Of a stretch of 64,000 bases of DNA, positions 27,443-35,604 are shown piece by piece (the stretch's first letter is position 1; each line of letters opens with the position of its first letter). Source of the stretch: Bacillus sp. JCM 19034 (lineage in GTDB: Bacteria; Bacillota; Bacilli; Bacillales; Bacillaceae_D); contig NZ_BAXR01000004.1 of assembly GCF_001310635.1 (NCBI RefSeq), positions 186,001-250,000 on the forward strand, in the 5' to 3' direction. Made by a program: the position numbers and the translations under genes. The notes under the pieces are model-generated. The model did not search any database. It was not told the DNA's origin and was given only the letters and a program-made list of their open reading frames with translations.

Positions 27443-27760
27443 TTACCTAAGCAGCAAACTCACCAACCAGGTCGTAAGAGCTGCAGTCAAGACATAACTG
27501 AGCAGTGCGGAAAAGAAGTCCAATTGCATATTCCATATATAAACGGCTAAAAGCAGTGATGCAATAATGATTGCGGCAACGGTCATCAGAGCAGAGACCT
27601 TAAGAAGGGCCAACCCACCTGCAATTAGTACCATGCCACTGACGACGTAATTAAGGAAACCTATCCCAAACCATTCGCTTGCCGGAAACTCATAAAAGCC
27701 CCAAATGGCAATGACCGCTCCAATCACCACCATCGACCAGCCCAAAATTTGCAGACCCAT
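27443..27760 (-). CDS. Four-helix membrane protein in the exporter operon
   Basis: 105 residues, almost entirely four hydrophobic helices (for example GWSMVVIGAVIAIWGFYEF and ALMTVAAIIIASLLLAVYIW). The start at 27760 is favoured by AAAGGAGG 7 bases upstream; an in-frame ATG 16 codons earlier also has a GGGGG site. First gene of the operon with the DrrAB-type exporter and preceded by a TetR-type operator. Family not recognised; it may help the exporter. Confidence 0.7.
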   Translation of the reverse strand: MGLQILGWSMVVIGAVIAIWGFYEFPASEWFGIGFLNYVVSGMVLIAGGLALLKVSALMTVAAIIIASLLLAVYIWNMQLDFFSALLSYVLTAALTTWLVSLLLR

Positions 27761-27827
27761 TGAACGTCCTCCTTTTTTGTGCATATTTTTGTTCGTTTTT
27801 TTTTGCATGTCAGTACCCCCTTTTCCC

Positions 27828-27852
27828 GAATGAATATAATTAGTATTCATTC
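27828..27852. promoter_or_regulatory. Operator in front of the exporter operon
   Basis: GAATGAATA and TATTCATTC separated by 7 bases. The same half-sites with the same spacing occur at 28501-28527, before the TetR gene. The two sites flank that gene, a typical repressor-target arrangement. Confidence 0.75.
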
Positions 27853-27894
27853 ACTATAAATCAAAAGAATTCGCCACGCTTCAGGTGGCGTTTT

Positions 27895-28478
27895 TTACGA
27901 TGACGCAGTCAGCCCGTCAACAACCATCTCCGCTAATAACTCCAGCACCTGCGGATAATGCTCATGACCGACTTCTTCCTTATGGTTATCTAAGAGGACT
28001 AAAACATTGAACAGTGCCAGTGTCGTGTCAACATCGATATCCCGACGAAATTGTCCAAAAGACCGCCAACGTTCAATATTGTCTAGCAAAAATCGATATA
28101 CGAAGCTGTTTTTTTTAACGTCACATTCTTGATTGTAGTTCTTGAGCACTTGGCTTGCCTCCGTATTGCGGTACCATTCGGCCAAGATCACGTTCTGTTC
28201 ACTCGTGCGAATAATCTCTTGCAAAAACTGTTTCACCACTTCCTTCGGGGGTTGATCAGTGTCGATTCGGACTACAATCTCCCGTTTGGCCTTTTCATTT
28301 TCAGCCTGATAAACCTCATAGAAAATTTGTTCCTTGGAGGTAAAATACTTATAGAAAGTACCTACGGCTACATTCGCACGTTCTGTGATCGCCGCGACAT
28401 TGGTTTTCCTGAACCCTTGCTCCAAAAAAGAGCACGCGCTGCATCAAAGAGCAGTTGACGTTTATCTGACTGATTCAG
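27895..28478 (-). pseudogene. TetR/AcrR-family regulator, frameshifted near the N-terminus
   Basis: About 194 residues after correction. DKRQLLFDAARALF, then EQGFRKTNVAAITERANVAV and GTFYKYFTSKEQIFYEVYQA, form the HTH; the two parts are separated by loss of a T in a run near 28425. The C-terminal domain has AEWYRNTEASQVLKN. The start is probably the CTG at 28478, 8 bases after AGGAGG, or was damaged. It is the likely repressor of the operon at 25594-27760, since identical operators lie in front of both. Confidence 0.85.
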
Positions 28479-28500
28479 GTTAATCACCTCCTCAATTTAT

Positions 28501-28527
28501 TGAATGAATATTTTAGTTATTCATTCA
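28501..28527. promoter_or_regulatory. Autoregulatory operator of the TetR gene
   Basis: TGAATGAATA and TATTCATTCA with a 7-base spacer: a perfect 10-base inverted repeat that matches 27828-27852. Confidence 0.75.
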
Positions 28528-28901
28528 CAATTATACACATCTCATCGTTAATAATCAATAAAATCTAACCACTTTTTTTAACAAGGGCTATTAAGCTTCT
28601 ACTTTAATCCGTTGGCAAGAGACAGGAGGTCCCCCGATACATTGACTTGTTGCCGCACACTATTTGAACCTTTCCTTCTAAAGAGAGCTCTCATTTTCAT
28701 GTTTTATGCCTACCGTGCTTCTCTTTTACTGGCCTTTCGACTCTGGATTATTTACTGGTTGTCTTTCTCTCTCTGTCATCCTTTCTTCATATGCATCCAA
28801 CGTCTGAGTGAATTTCAAATATCAATTACGGGATAAATCACAAGCTCTTCCTCATCGATAGGGAAGAGCTTCTTACCTTTTATATAACAAAGCGTGCCCC
28901 T
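28528..28901. other. Intergenic region with one hairpin
   Basis: No gene seen. AAGCTCTTCC / GGGAAGAGCTT at 28843-28871 could end the minus- or plus-strand transcription here, but lacks a good T-tract on either strand. Confidence 0.4.
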
Positions 28902-29449
28902 TTAGCTACGAACTGACTTTAATGCGGTAGACCAACTAATTACTTGATTCAACATGTCATTCACATGTTCAATGTGTAAATCTGATGGTTTAAAAACCGT
29001 ATAGTTTTCGAAATCTGTAAATAAATTTAGTGCGGGGTGTGTGCGAACATCCGCCACTTGTAATTCCGCAAGGATTCCACGTAAATGTTCAGCTGCTCGT
29101 GTTCCTCCTGAGGAACCATAGCTAACAATACCGGCCGCTTTGTTGTACCATTCCGTTCGTGCTGAATCAAGTGCATTTTTTAATATCCCTGTGATGCTGT
29201 GATTGTATTCAGCTGTAACGAAGACATATCCGTCCAAACTGGATATTTTCCTAGCCCAAGCCGAAACTTGCTGCTCGCCTGTAAGGTCTCCAAAAAACGG
29301 TAGGTTATAGTCTACAAGATCTACAATTTCATACGTTGCATCCCCGCGTTGATCGGCAATTGCCTTGATCCATTTCCCAACTTGCGGGCTAACCCTCCCT
29401 GGCGTGAACTGCCGAGAATAATTCCAATGTGTAGATGAGTGATTGTCAT
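28902..29449 (-). pseudogene. NADPH-dependent FMN reductase, frameshifted at the N-terminus
   Basis: About 182 residues of the FMN_red/ArsH-like flavodoxin family. The N-terminus THLHIGIILGSSR is in one frame; the rest (PGRVSPQVGKWIKAIADQRG, VDYNLPFFGD, YVFVTAEYNHSITGILKNAL, GIVSYGSSGGTRAAEHLRGI) is in another and runs open to 28902. The break lies near 29405. ATG at 29449 with AAGGAGG. It reduces FMN or quinones or azo compounds. A palindrome similar to the operators of the nearby MFS and TetR genes precedes it. Confidence 0.85.
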
Positions 29450-29484
29450 TGTCGCTTCCTCCTTGTAAGGTTTAGATTTAATGA

Positions 29485-29506
29485 TGTTAGATATTTATAA
29501 CTAACA
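29485..29506. promoter_or_regulatory. Palindromic operator before the FMN reductase
   Basis: TGTTAG and CTAACA arms around an AT-rich centre; the ATAACTAACA arm is shared with the sites at 30733-30749 and 31368-31385. Confidence 0.55.
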
Positions 29507-29536
29507 TTACATTCAAAAAATGGCTACTTAAGATAC

Positions 29537-30710
29537 TTAAGATGTCAAATGAAAATTCTCGTTTTTATCCTCCTCCTTTCTACGTAGTAATGTCCGTCTA
29601 ACAAAAACTATGAAGATTAACAAAGAAATGAAGACGGAAACAGCACATACAGTAAATAAAAATGGGTAGCCCAAGTACTGAGAAACCAAACCGAGTATGA
29701 TTGATCCAAACCCAATCCCTAAATCCATGGCCGTGAAAAAGGAAGCATTAGCCACTCCTTTTTTCGTAGGAGAAACTAAGTTGAGAATGGCTGCTTGAAG
29801 TGTGGGCTGTGCTGATCCAAACCCAATTCCATACAGAATTGCAGAAACAATAACTCCTAGTAATTCATTGGATAAACTCAAGATGAGTAGAGCTATGATT
29901 GTAATGAGTAAAGATGGGATAATGATTGATCCTTCGTTATAACGATCCGCAAGCTTCCCTGCAAAAGGGCGGGTGATGGTCAACGCAATGGCATAGATCA
30001 AAAAGAAAGTACCTGCGTTAACGTGAATTGATTCGGCGAACAGCGGCATGAAAGTGGTAATGCCCCATAGGTAAGAGCCAAGAAGAATATAGCTACCGAA
30101 ATGGATAGGATGGATTTATCGAAATAAACTATTTTTCCTTTGTTGTCCGAAGGTAAGATTGGAACCTTAGTCATCAGGGCAATAAGAATGGCTGCAATAG
30201 ATAAACAAAATGCTACAATAATCAAATATTGAAAAGAGTAGCTTTGGACCATCCACACACCGATAATGGGTCCTATGGCCATGGATACAGTCATTGACAA
30301 GCCATACCACCCCATTCCTTCACCTCGGCGACGATCAGGGATCACATCGGTAATCGAAGTTCCAATGGATGTGGTCGAAATAGCCACCCGACGCCATGCA
30401 GTATTCGCAAAAGAAACAATAAAAGAATTCCGCTTGCCCAATTATATAGAAACATAGCTATTGCGAAGATAATAAGTCCCGCAATGATAAAGAAGCGCCT
30501 GCCGAAACGATCTAGGAGTCCTCCAATAATAGGCCGAGCAACAACTGCGGATAAAGTAAAACTTCCGATGATTAATCCAAGTTGTGATTCGCCGATACCT
30601 AATTCTTTGATGTAAATTGGTAATGTTGGGAGGAGCAAATAAAATCCAAAGCACAAGAAAAACAAAGTCAAGATCAGTCCAATAAACGATTTTGTCCATA
30701 ACCGTTCCAT
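29537..30710 (-). pseudogene. MFS transporter, two frameshifts
   Basis: About 390 residues in three frames. The N-terminal half (FLCFGFYLLLPTLPIYIKEL, RPIIGGLLDRFGRRFFIIAG) holds the MFS loop 2-3 motif. The middle (PDRRRGEGMGWYGLSMTVSM) has the RRGEGMG loop common in YfkF/YwoG-like exporters. The C-terminal part (ITRPFAGKLADRYNEGSIII) is followed by the last helices. Breaks lie near 30400 and 30050. ATG at 30710 after GGAGGAGG. The TetR gene at 30767 lies immediately upstream on the same strand, with an operator between them. Confidence 0.85.
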
Positions 30711-30732
30711 ACAACAAAACCTCCTCCGCTGA

Positions 30733-30749
30733 TAGTTAATAATAACTAA
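30733..30749. promoter_or_regulatory. Operator between the TetR and MFS genes
   Basis: TAGTTAATAATAACTAA is a near-perfect inverted repeat of the same kind as 31368-31385, placed 23 bases before the MFS start. Confidence 0.6.
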
Positions 30750-30766
30750 CATAAAGTTTAAAAAAA

Positions 30767-31351
30767 TTAAGTTTTTAAACCCTTAGCTATAATGCATATC
30801 GCCTCTTCCATGTCATCATCTAATACCGCTGAGGAAATTCCTTCCAGTAGCGTGCCAGCAACAAACTTCCCATAATTATATCTCATGATCGTTAATGCTT
30901 GGACTTCAGGGTTACCCTTAACTACCTTTCCCTTTTGCTGCATGACATAAAGATATTCAGTGACGATTTTCAGAAACTTTAAAGCATTATTGTGTACGCT
31001 TAAATGTATTTCAGGCATTGTTTTTCGTTCCATTATGGAAATTAAATAAATTTTCTTATTTCTCTTCAGCACATCATGGTACAAATTACTGATCATTAAT
31101 AAATCTGTTTCTAACTCATACGTGATGTTCTTTTGGATTATCTGTTCAATGGGTGCAGAGAACAAATAATTATCAATAATGGCGTCTAATATGGCTTTCT
31201 TAGAGCCAAATGTCCGAAATACGGTCATTTCACTTACGGATGCTGCGGCAGCAATTTCCTTAATCGTTACGGCCTTATATCCCTTATCAGACATTAGATC
31301 AACGGTAGATAATAATATTTTATCGGCAGTGTTTTCTGTTTTTTTGCTCAA
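30767..31351 (-). CDS. TetR/AcrR-family regulator
   Basis: 194 residues. The HTH is STVDLMSDKGYKAVTIKEIA, then ASVSEMTVFRTFGSKKAILD, where TVFRTFGSK replaces the usual xxYYHFxSK. The C-terminal part (MRYNYGKFVAGTLLEGI) is the ligand/dimer domain. A TTG start at 31351 is favoured because AAAGGGTG is 6 bases upstream; a GTG three codons earlier overlaps that site. The promoter contains an 18-base perfect palindrome; related sites lie before the MFS and FMN-reductase genes, so these three units appear to form one regulon. Confidence 0.9.
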   Translation of the reverse strand: MSKKTENTADKILLSTVDLMSDKGYKAVTIKEIAAAASVSEMTVFRTFGSKKAILDAIIDNYLFSAPIEQIIQKNITYELETDLLMISNLYHDVLKRNKKIYLISIMERKTMPEIHLSVHNNALKFLKIVTEYLYVMQQKGKVVKGNPEVQALTIMRYNYGKFVAGTLLEGISSAVLDDDMEEAICIIAKGLKT

Positions 31352-31367
31352 ATGAATCACCCTTTTA

Positions 31368-31385
31368 TTAGTTATCGATAACTAA
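31368..31385. promoter_or_regulatory. Autoregulatory operator of the TetR gene
   Basis: TTAGTTATCGATAACTAA is a perfect 18-base palindrome 17 bases before the TetR start. Confidence 0.7.
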
Positions 31386-31540
31386 CATTTTCGTTAATTA
31401 TATTCCTTACCAAGATGATTGTCAAGCGTCTTCATTATGTAATCCTGTCCTTAATAATGTCCTTTATTAGTGGATTTGGACGAACATATACTATGTTTAT
31501 TATTTAGAACCCTCTACATTAAAGATAAATCTCCAATATG

Positions 31541-31905
31541 TTGTGAACTCATTTCCTTGGATACATCATAACTTTGAATGCATAATAATCATGAATGTAG
31601 CTAATGTTTCTTGCCATTAATTTTGGAATCTCTTCCTCCGTAACAACGAACCAATCAATAACCTTGCGTTTCCAATACTCTCGCTCTATATCAAACATAC
31701 CTTTTCCTCTATCCAATATAGTAAAAACCAGTTGTCATTACAAATAGGGCCTCCTGATTTAGAATCAGCAGGATGATTAACTCCGAGCTCATCTGCAATA
31801 ATAATTGTTTCTTCTATAGGTAATAAATCACGAGAATAACTGCAGTGGTAAACAGCTTGTCGGCGAGCTTGACAAAGATATAATGCGTGATATAATGTTG
31901 ATTGA
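31541..31905 (-). mobile_element. Tn7-like TnsA endonuclease remnant
   Basis: Two frames are recognisable. The first (LYHALYLCQARRQAVYHCSY, LLPIEETIIIADELGVNHPA, DSKSGGPICNDNWF) corresponds to the TnsA catalytic-domain core, in which L-P-I-E-E-T-I-x-I-A-x-E-L-G-x-x-H-P is a family hallmark. The second (DIEREYWKRKVIDWFVVTEE, EIPKLMARNISYIHDYYAF) matches the Y-W-x-R-K-x-I-D-W-x-x-V-T-E-x-E segment further on. About 25 residues between them and the N-terminus are missing. TnsA makes the 5' cuts during cut-and-paste transposition with TnsB. Inactive here. Confidence 0.75.
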
Positions 31906-31911
31906 TTCAAC
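31897..31911. promoter_or_regulatory. MarR operator (copy 1)
   Basis: GTTGATTGATTCAAC is an inverted repeat 24 bases before the MarR start and shares its half-site with 32416-32434. Confidence 0.6.
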
Positions 31912-31934
31912 TATATTATTTTGTGGTGATTATT

Positions 31935-32399
31935 ATGACCCTTCATTCCCAAGCACAAGAATTAAAGAAACTCCTATATTCTCTTAGTGACCTATTCCAT
32001 CTGCAAGAACAGGAGCAACTCTGCTGTTATGATGTTACAACTTCTGAATGCCGAACGCTTAGTTATCTCAAACATGATTCTGAACGCAATGTAACTGTAA
32101 CGATGAACGAACTTGCGGATAAGTTGCATTTGACCCGTGGAGGGGCTACAAGGGTCATTGATAAGTTAAGTAATAAAGGATATGTAATACGTCAAACTCA
32201 TCCTGGCGATAAGCGAGTTTGTTGTATCGTACTCACACCGCAAGGAACCGAATTGATTGACCGTATCGAAACTGAAGTTGTCGAGCGTCATAAACAGATT
32301 CTTACTCAACTTGACCCTACTATGCGACAGGTTGTTCTAGCTTCTTTACAGGCATTGCAGAATTCGGTACAGCAAGTGCATAGGGATGGAGGTGAGTAG
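31935..32399 (+). CDS. MarR-family regulator with N-terminal cysteines
   Basis: 154 residues. The winged helix is TMNELADKLHLTRGGATRVI, then DKLSNKGYVIRQTHPGDKRV with the DxR wing. LCCYDVTTSEC upstream of it places three cysteines near the dimer interface, and a further CC lies in the wing (VCCIVLTPQG). This hints at thiol- or metal-based sensing (inference). ATG at 31935; a longer frame starting 11 codons upstream has no ribosome site. It is followed by a Cys-rich DUF2703-like gene with a matching operator, so the two form a regulator/effector pair. Confidence 0.88.
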   Translation: MTLHSQAQELKKLLYSLSDLFHLQEQEQLCCYDVTTSECRTLSYLKHDSERNVTVTMNELADKLHLTRGGATRVIDKLSNKGYVIRQTHPGDKRVCCIVLTPQGTELIDRIETEVVERHKQILTQLDPTMRQVVLASLQALQNSVQQVHRDGGE

Positions 32400-32415
32400 G
32401 GAGTTTTTTGGTAAA

Positions 32416-32434
32416 TAGTTGATTCAATCAACTA
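32416..32434. promoter_or_regulatory. MarR operator (copy 2)
   Basis: TAGTTGATTCAATCAACTA is a perfect palindrome around a central C, 22 bases before the DUF2703-like gene. Confidence 0.7.
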
Positions 32435-32455
32435 ATATTATAAGGAGTTGGTCTT

Positions 32456-32995
32456 ATGAAGGAAAAAACAATCAGTGTCTGTGGGTGCACTCCATCCTCA
32501 TCAACAACGACTGAGAATAGTAATCGTACCATCATTGTCCACTTTTTTGAGTTGGATATGTCCCGTAGTGGTGTATCGAGTTGCAACACCTGTATGAGTG
32601 TGGAGGATCAAGTTCTTCAAATGGTCGCGGATCTTCGGCCTGTTTTAGAGAAAGTAAATACAGTGGTCCAGGTTAAGAAAACCATCGTCCAAAGTCTCAA
32701 TCAGGCGGAGGAACTACAGTTTAAGGCATCGCCTTCCATACGGATTGATGGCTTAGAAGTTCTTCCGACACAAGGAGATATCTTTGGATTAGGCGAACGA
32801 TTTTGGGAGTGGGAAGGTTCATTGTATAATGCCCCACCAACTGCATTAATTGTGGACACTATACTTCGTGCCTATGCGAATAGTGAGCAGACCCAAAATA
32901 CAACTCCATTTATCTATCAAACACCAGAACCATTACGTGAATATTTCACCGATTCATTCGAAAAAAACATTAATGACAATTGTGAGTGTTCATAG
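32456..32995 (+). CDS. Cys-rich DUF2703-like protein
   Basis: 179 residues. The N-terminal part has VCGCTPSSS, then SCNTCMSVEDQVLQMVADLR, a thioredoxin-like CxxC followed by a helix. VVQVKKTIVQSLNQAEELQF, then KASPSIRIDGLEVLP, has the S-P-(S/T)-I-R-I-(D/N)-G strand of DUF2703/thioredoxin-fold proteins. The C-terminus ends NDNCECS. Family members are often linked to arsenic or thiol stress, though none is well characterised. ATG at 32456 with AAGGAG. Control by the adjacent MarR is supported by shared palindromes. Confidence 0.78.
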   Translation: MKEKTISVCGCTPSSSTTTENSNRTIIVHFFELDMSRSGVSSCNTCMSVEDQVLQMVADLRPVLEKVNTVVQVKKTIVQSLNQAEELQFKASPSIRIDGLEVLPTQGDIFGLGERFWEWEGSLYNAPPTALIVDTILRAYANSEQTQNTTPFIYQTPEPLREYFTDSFEKNINDNCECS

Positions 32996-33122
32996 GGTTA
33001 TATGTATATGTATAGTGATCAATCCTTCAAGTTTTAATGAAAAGCTTGACTGGTGCAACAACCAGAAAGTAGAAAATATGATCAAATTTCTATTGTAAAA
33101 AATAAATCCTAATCACAAAAAA

Positions 33123-33163
33123 GAATCCATTTTGAACAGTCTTTTTTCAAAACGGATTCTTTT
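33123..33163 (+). terminator. Terminator hairpin of the dispersed repeat family
   Basis: GAATCCATTTTGA pairs with TCAAAACGGATTC and TTTT follows. It ends the MarR/DUF2703 transcript. The same hairpin, with few changes, occurs at 25424-25463 and 39479-39519. Confidence 0.65.
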
Positions 33164-33309
33164 CATTGCTCAAAAACAAGGCTTGGCGATGATTTTTCTC
33201 CTAAATTTTTTTGAACTTATTGCAAGGTCATACTTCACTAAATAACTCTTGGCAATATTATTCCGTTTCTTAAATTTTTACAAGCTGAGAAATACATCCT
33301 ATGACAAGT

Positions 33310-33474
33310 CTAGTAATTGACGTTATTAATATACTCTGTATTTAAAGAGACTTTTTTTGAGAATAATTCTTCAAATGTATAATACTTTGATTTATTCCTC
33401 ATATGGTGATGATAGCGGGCAATAATGCTATAGATAACCTCATCTTTATAAGGATGAGGGAAATATCCAATCAT
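33310..33474 (-). mobile_element. TniQ/TnsD-like N-terminal fragment (Tn7-like)
   Basis: MIGYFPHPYKDEVIYSIIAR, then YHHHMRNKS and FEELFS, matches the N-terminal TniQ motif (F-P-x-P-Y-x-D-E-x-x-Y-S-x-x-A-R-Y-H) of Tn7-type target-selection proteins. A good ribosome site (AAGGAAGGAG) precedes the ATG at 33474, but the frame stops after 54 codons and the zinc-ribbon and C-terminal parts are absent. Together with the TnsA remnant 1.5 kb away it marks a lost Tn7-like transposon. Confidence 0.7.
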
Positions 33475-33701
33475 GAGTCAATTCTCCTTCCTTTTTTAAT
33501 TGGTATAGTCTTTTAAATAGATACAATAAATAATCTTAACCAAATAAATAATCCCTCTACTCTTAGGAATAGAGGGGAGCAAAAGATTTATTTAGTATTT
33601 TGTTCAAACTTTATCTTTGAATCAACATACTAAACATCCTTAAATTTTTTGTATCCAAAAATACATATTAGTATAGAACTTTTTTTAAAAGTCACACAAC
33701 T

Positions 33702-33727
33702 TGTTGGTTTGGAATAAAGTTTGATCA
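33702..33727. repeat. 26-base exact repeat (copy B)
   Basis: This starts TGTTGGTTTGGAATAAAG and continues TTTGATCA. The same 26 bases recur exactly, in the same orientation, at 39415-39440. Confidence 0.85.
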
Positions 33728-33787
33728 TTTTACACCTCTGAACTTCCACAAGGAAATGAAATGAAAATATTTTCTAAACAAAGGATC

Positions 33788-33953
33788 TTATTGTTTTCTA
33801 ACACCATCCGCAACTAACACTTTTTTCATGATAAACCCTCCCCGTTCCTTCCCTTTCACCGTCATGGTCAACAGCAAAAGCAAACTCACGCCCGAGACGG
33901 CTAAAAACACGCCAATCGTACGCTGACCCGGGTATTGAATGTATAGACATACA
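33788..33953 (-). pseudogene. C-terminal membrane-protein remnant
   Basis: RTIGVFLAVSGVSLLLLLTM, then TVKGKERGGFIMKK, looks like the last helix and basic tail of an MFS-type transporter. The downstream ATG with GGGAGGG may mark the start of a following lost gene, but the frame stops 14 codons later. GC-rich compared with its surroundings. Confidence 0.4.
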
Positions 33954-34100
33954 TTAATATTGGTAACTTAATAAAATGGTAAGTAGAAAATGGATTTTCG
34001 CCAACTGCTGCTTTTTTATGATGTATTCAATTGGTTGGGACAAAGACTCCATGTCCCAACAGACTAATAAACTCCTGTCCACTGAAGCAAAGCGATCAAC

Positions 34101-34778
34101 TTATTCATATTTAATTACTTCAAGGAGTTTTTCTAAAGAAGCCATAGCTTTCAACTGTTTTCTATTACCGATACTGAGCAAGGTTAGAACCTCTTCAGCA
34201 AGTTCTTGGCATGCTGCTGTTCCCTCTGCGCTCCTGAACCTCTCCTTCATCTTTGCATGTTCATCCATATAGTAGTTAACCACTTTAATGAGTCTTATTT
34301 TAGCCAATTGAAGCCCGTCAAAGTTACGATAGCCGCTTCTCGGATCCCGGATCGCCTGTATGTACCCTTCTTTATCCCAGTATCTAATAGCTGATCGGGA
34401 AACGTTCATTCTTTCTGCGACTTCTCCTAAGGTCCAGAGAGATGATTTCTTTTTCGAGTACTCAATTAGTTCGATTGCTTCCATCACGTACTTCTTTTCC
34501 TCACCTCTACGAATCAGTTCATCGTTAAGAATCCAGAGTGCTTCATCTATTTTCTTATTCTCGACGGTTTCCATAACCTTCACTGCTACATCTATTCCAA
34601 AACCGTCGGATAGCGATTTAATGCATGTAAAATAAAGAAGATGAATGTCTGAATAAACACGGTATCCACTTTCTGTCCGTCTGGGTGTAGGAACGAGTCC
34701 ACGGGCTTCATAATTACGTATTGTATTTGTACTTATATTCAATTTCGCTGCAATCTCGGCAGGCTTAAGCTTACTCAT
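34101..34778 (-). CDS. Regulator with two MerR helix-turn-helix domains
   Basis: 225 residues. Residues 5-75 are one MerR domain (LKPAEIAAKLNISTNTIRNY, EARGLVPTPRRTESGYRVYS). Residues 112-180 are a second (LWTLGEVAERMNVSRSAIRY, WDKEGYIQAIRDPRSGYRNF). No metal-binding cysteine loop or effector domain follows; the tail is helical. Two DNA-binding domains in one chain could let a monomer bind a palindrome or bridge sites. Divergent from the unknown gene at 34915 with 136 bases between them. ATG at 34778 with AAGGAGGGGA. Confidence 0.9.
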   Translation of the reverse strand: MSKLKPAEIAAKLNISTNTIRNYEARGLVPTPRRTESGYRVYSDIHLLYFTCIKSLSDGFGIDVAVKVMETVENKKIDEALWILNDELIRRGEEKKYVMEAIELIEYSKKKSSLWTLGEVAERMNVSRSAIRYWDKEGYIQAIRDPRSGYRNFDGLQLAKIRLIKVVNYYMDEHAKMKERFRSAEGTAACQELAEEVLTLLSIGNRKQLKAMASLEKLLEVIKYE

Positions 34779-34914
34779 TTTATCCCCTCCTTCACTTAAT
34801 ATGCAGAGTTTTCCCTACAAATCATTAACAATATTGGGTTTATTATATCAAACCTTCCAATTTGCATTAGTGTTGTACGATTAGGGTGAATCAAAAAAGA
34901 AAGGGGACCAACTA

Positions 34915-35397
34915 ATGACTTTAATCGAACAGAACATGGACATAACAGAACTTGAGAAAGCACTGAATGCCTATGTTGAATCAAACTGGAAGAAAATCCT
35001 TGAAGACAACCGTGAGGAGTTTGAAGCCCTGTTTCCGGAGTATGAAGAAGGTACTTACGGTATTTATGCTGAAAAGTTACTCGTACCCGCCTGGCGGCAG
35101 GTAGAGAAGGCAGGCTTCCGTTCCACAGCGGAAATAAAAGAGGATGATTACGTAATTGCTGATTTCCTACTATTCCGCCATTCTCTTGAAAAAGAAAAAT
35201 GGGGAACACCGTCTAACGAAAAGAGAGTATTTTGGATTACAATAAAAAATAGCCAGGAGGAAGAAATCGGTACACTTCTAATGGAGATGTCGCATTCTCA
35301 TGCAGGTTTCTCCATTCCCTCTCCACCGAAGTTCCTTGCTCTTCAAACAACAAATGGACGTGAAATCAGGTCCCAGATCCGTTCTATCTATAAATAA
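34915..35397 (+). CDS. Conserved-looking protein of unknown function
   Basis: 160 residues, soluble, acidic, no signal peptide or membrane segment. Notable parts are a Trp/Glu-rich N-terminal helix (AYVESNWKKILEDNREEFEA), then YGIYAEKLLVPAWRQVEKAG, and a central DYVIADFLLFRHSLEKEKWG. The C-terminal half has VFWITIKNSQEEEIGTLLME and MSHSHAGFSIPSPPKFLALQ. I do not recognise a family. The ATG at 34915 has GAAAGGGGA upstream. It is divergent from the double-MerR regulator, which therefore probably controls it. Confidence 0.75.
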   Translation: MTLIEQNMDITELEKALNAYVESNWKKILEDNREEFEALFPEYEEGTYGIYAEKLLVPAWRQVEKAGFRSTAEIKEDDYVIADFLLFRHSLEKEKWGTPSNEKRVFWITIKNSQEEEIGTLLMEMSHSHAGFSIPSPPKFLALQTTNGREIRSQIRSIYK

Positions 35398-35604
35398 TGG
35401 TTTTGAGAGACTTACCTCCTGGTGGCATTAGAATAATATCTAAGGATTTTAAATCTATGGTTAGCCAGATATCTTTCTGGTTGACCTTTTTTATTTGGTC
35501 TTATTTATTGGTAGTCGGTAAGCCCGAACTATAGAAAAAATGAGCCCCTAAGCGGTACGCATCACAAATAGCCGTATATCCTGATTTTTTATCTGATATG
35601 CGGC

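Noticed and set aside
28612..28836. 74-codon plus-strand ORF
   Set aside because: No ribosome site; AT-rich intergenic DNA with biased residues, no family signal.
34796..35209. 137-codon minus-strand ORF opposite the unknown gene at 34915
   Set aside because: It lies antisense to a gene with a strong ribosome site and normal codon use; its own translation is Pro/Leu/Ser-rich shadow sequence.
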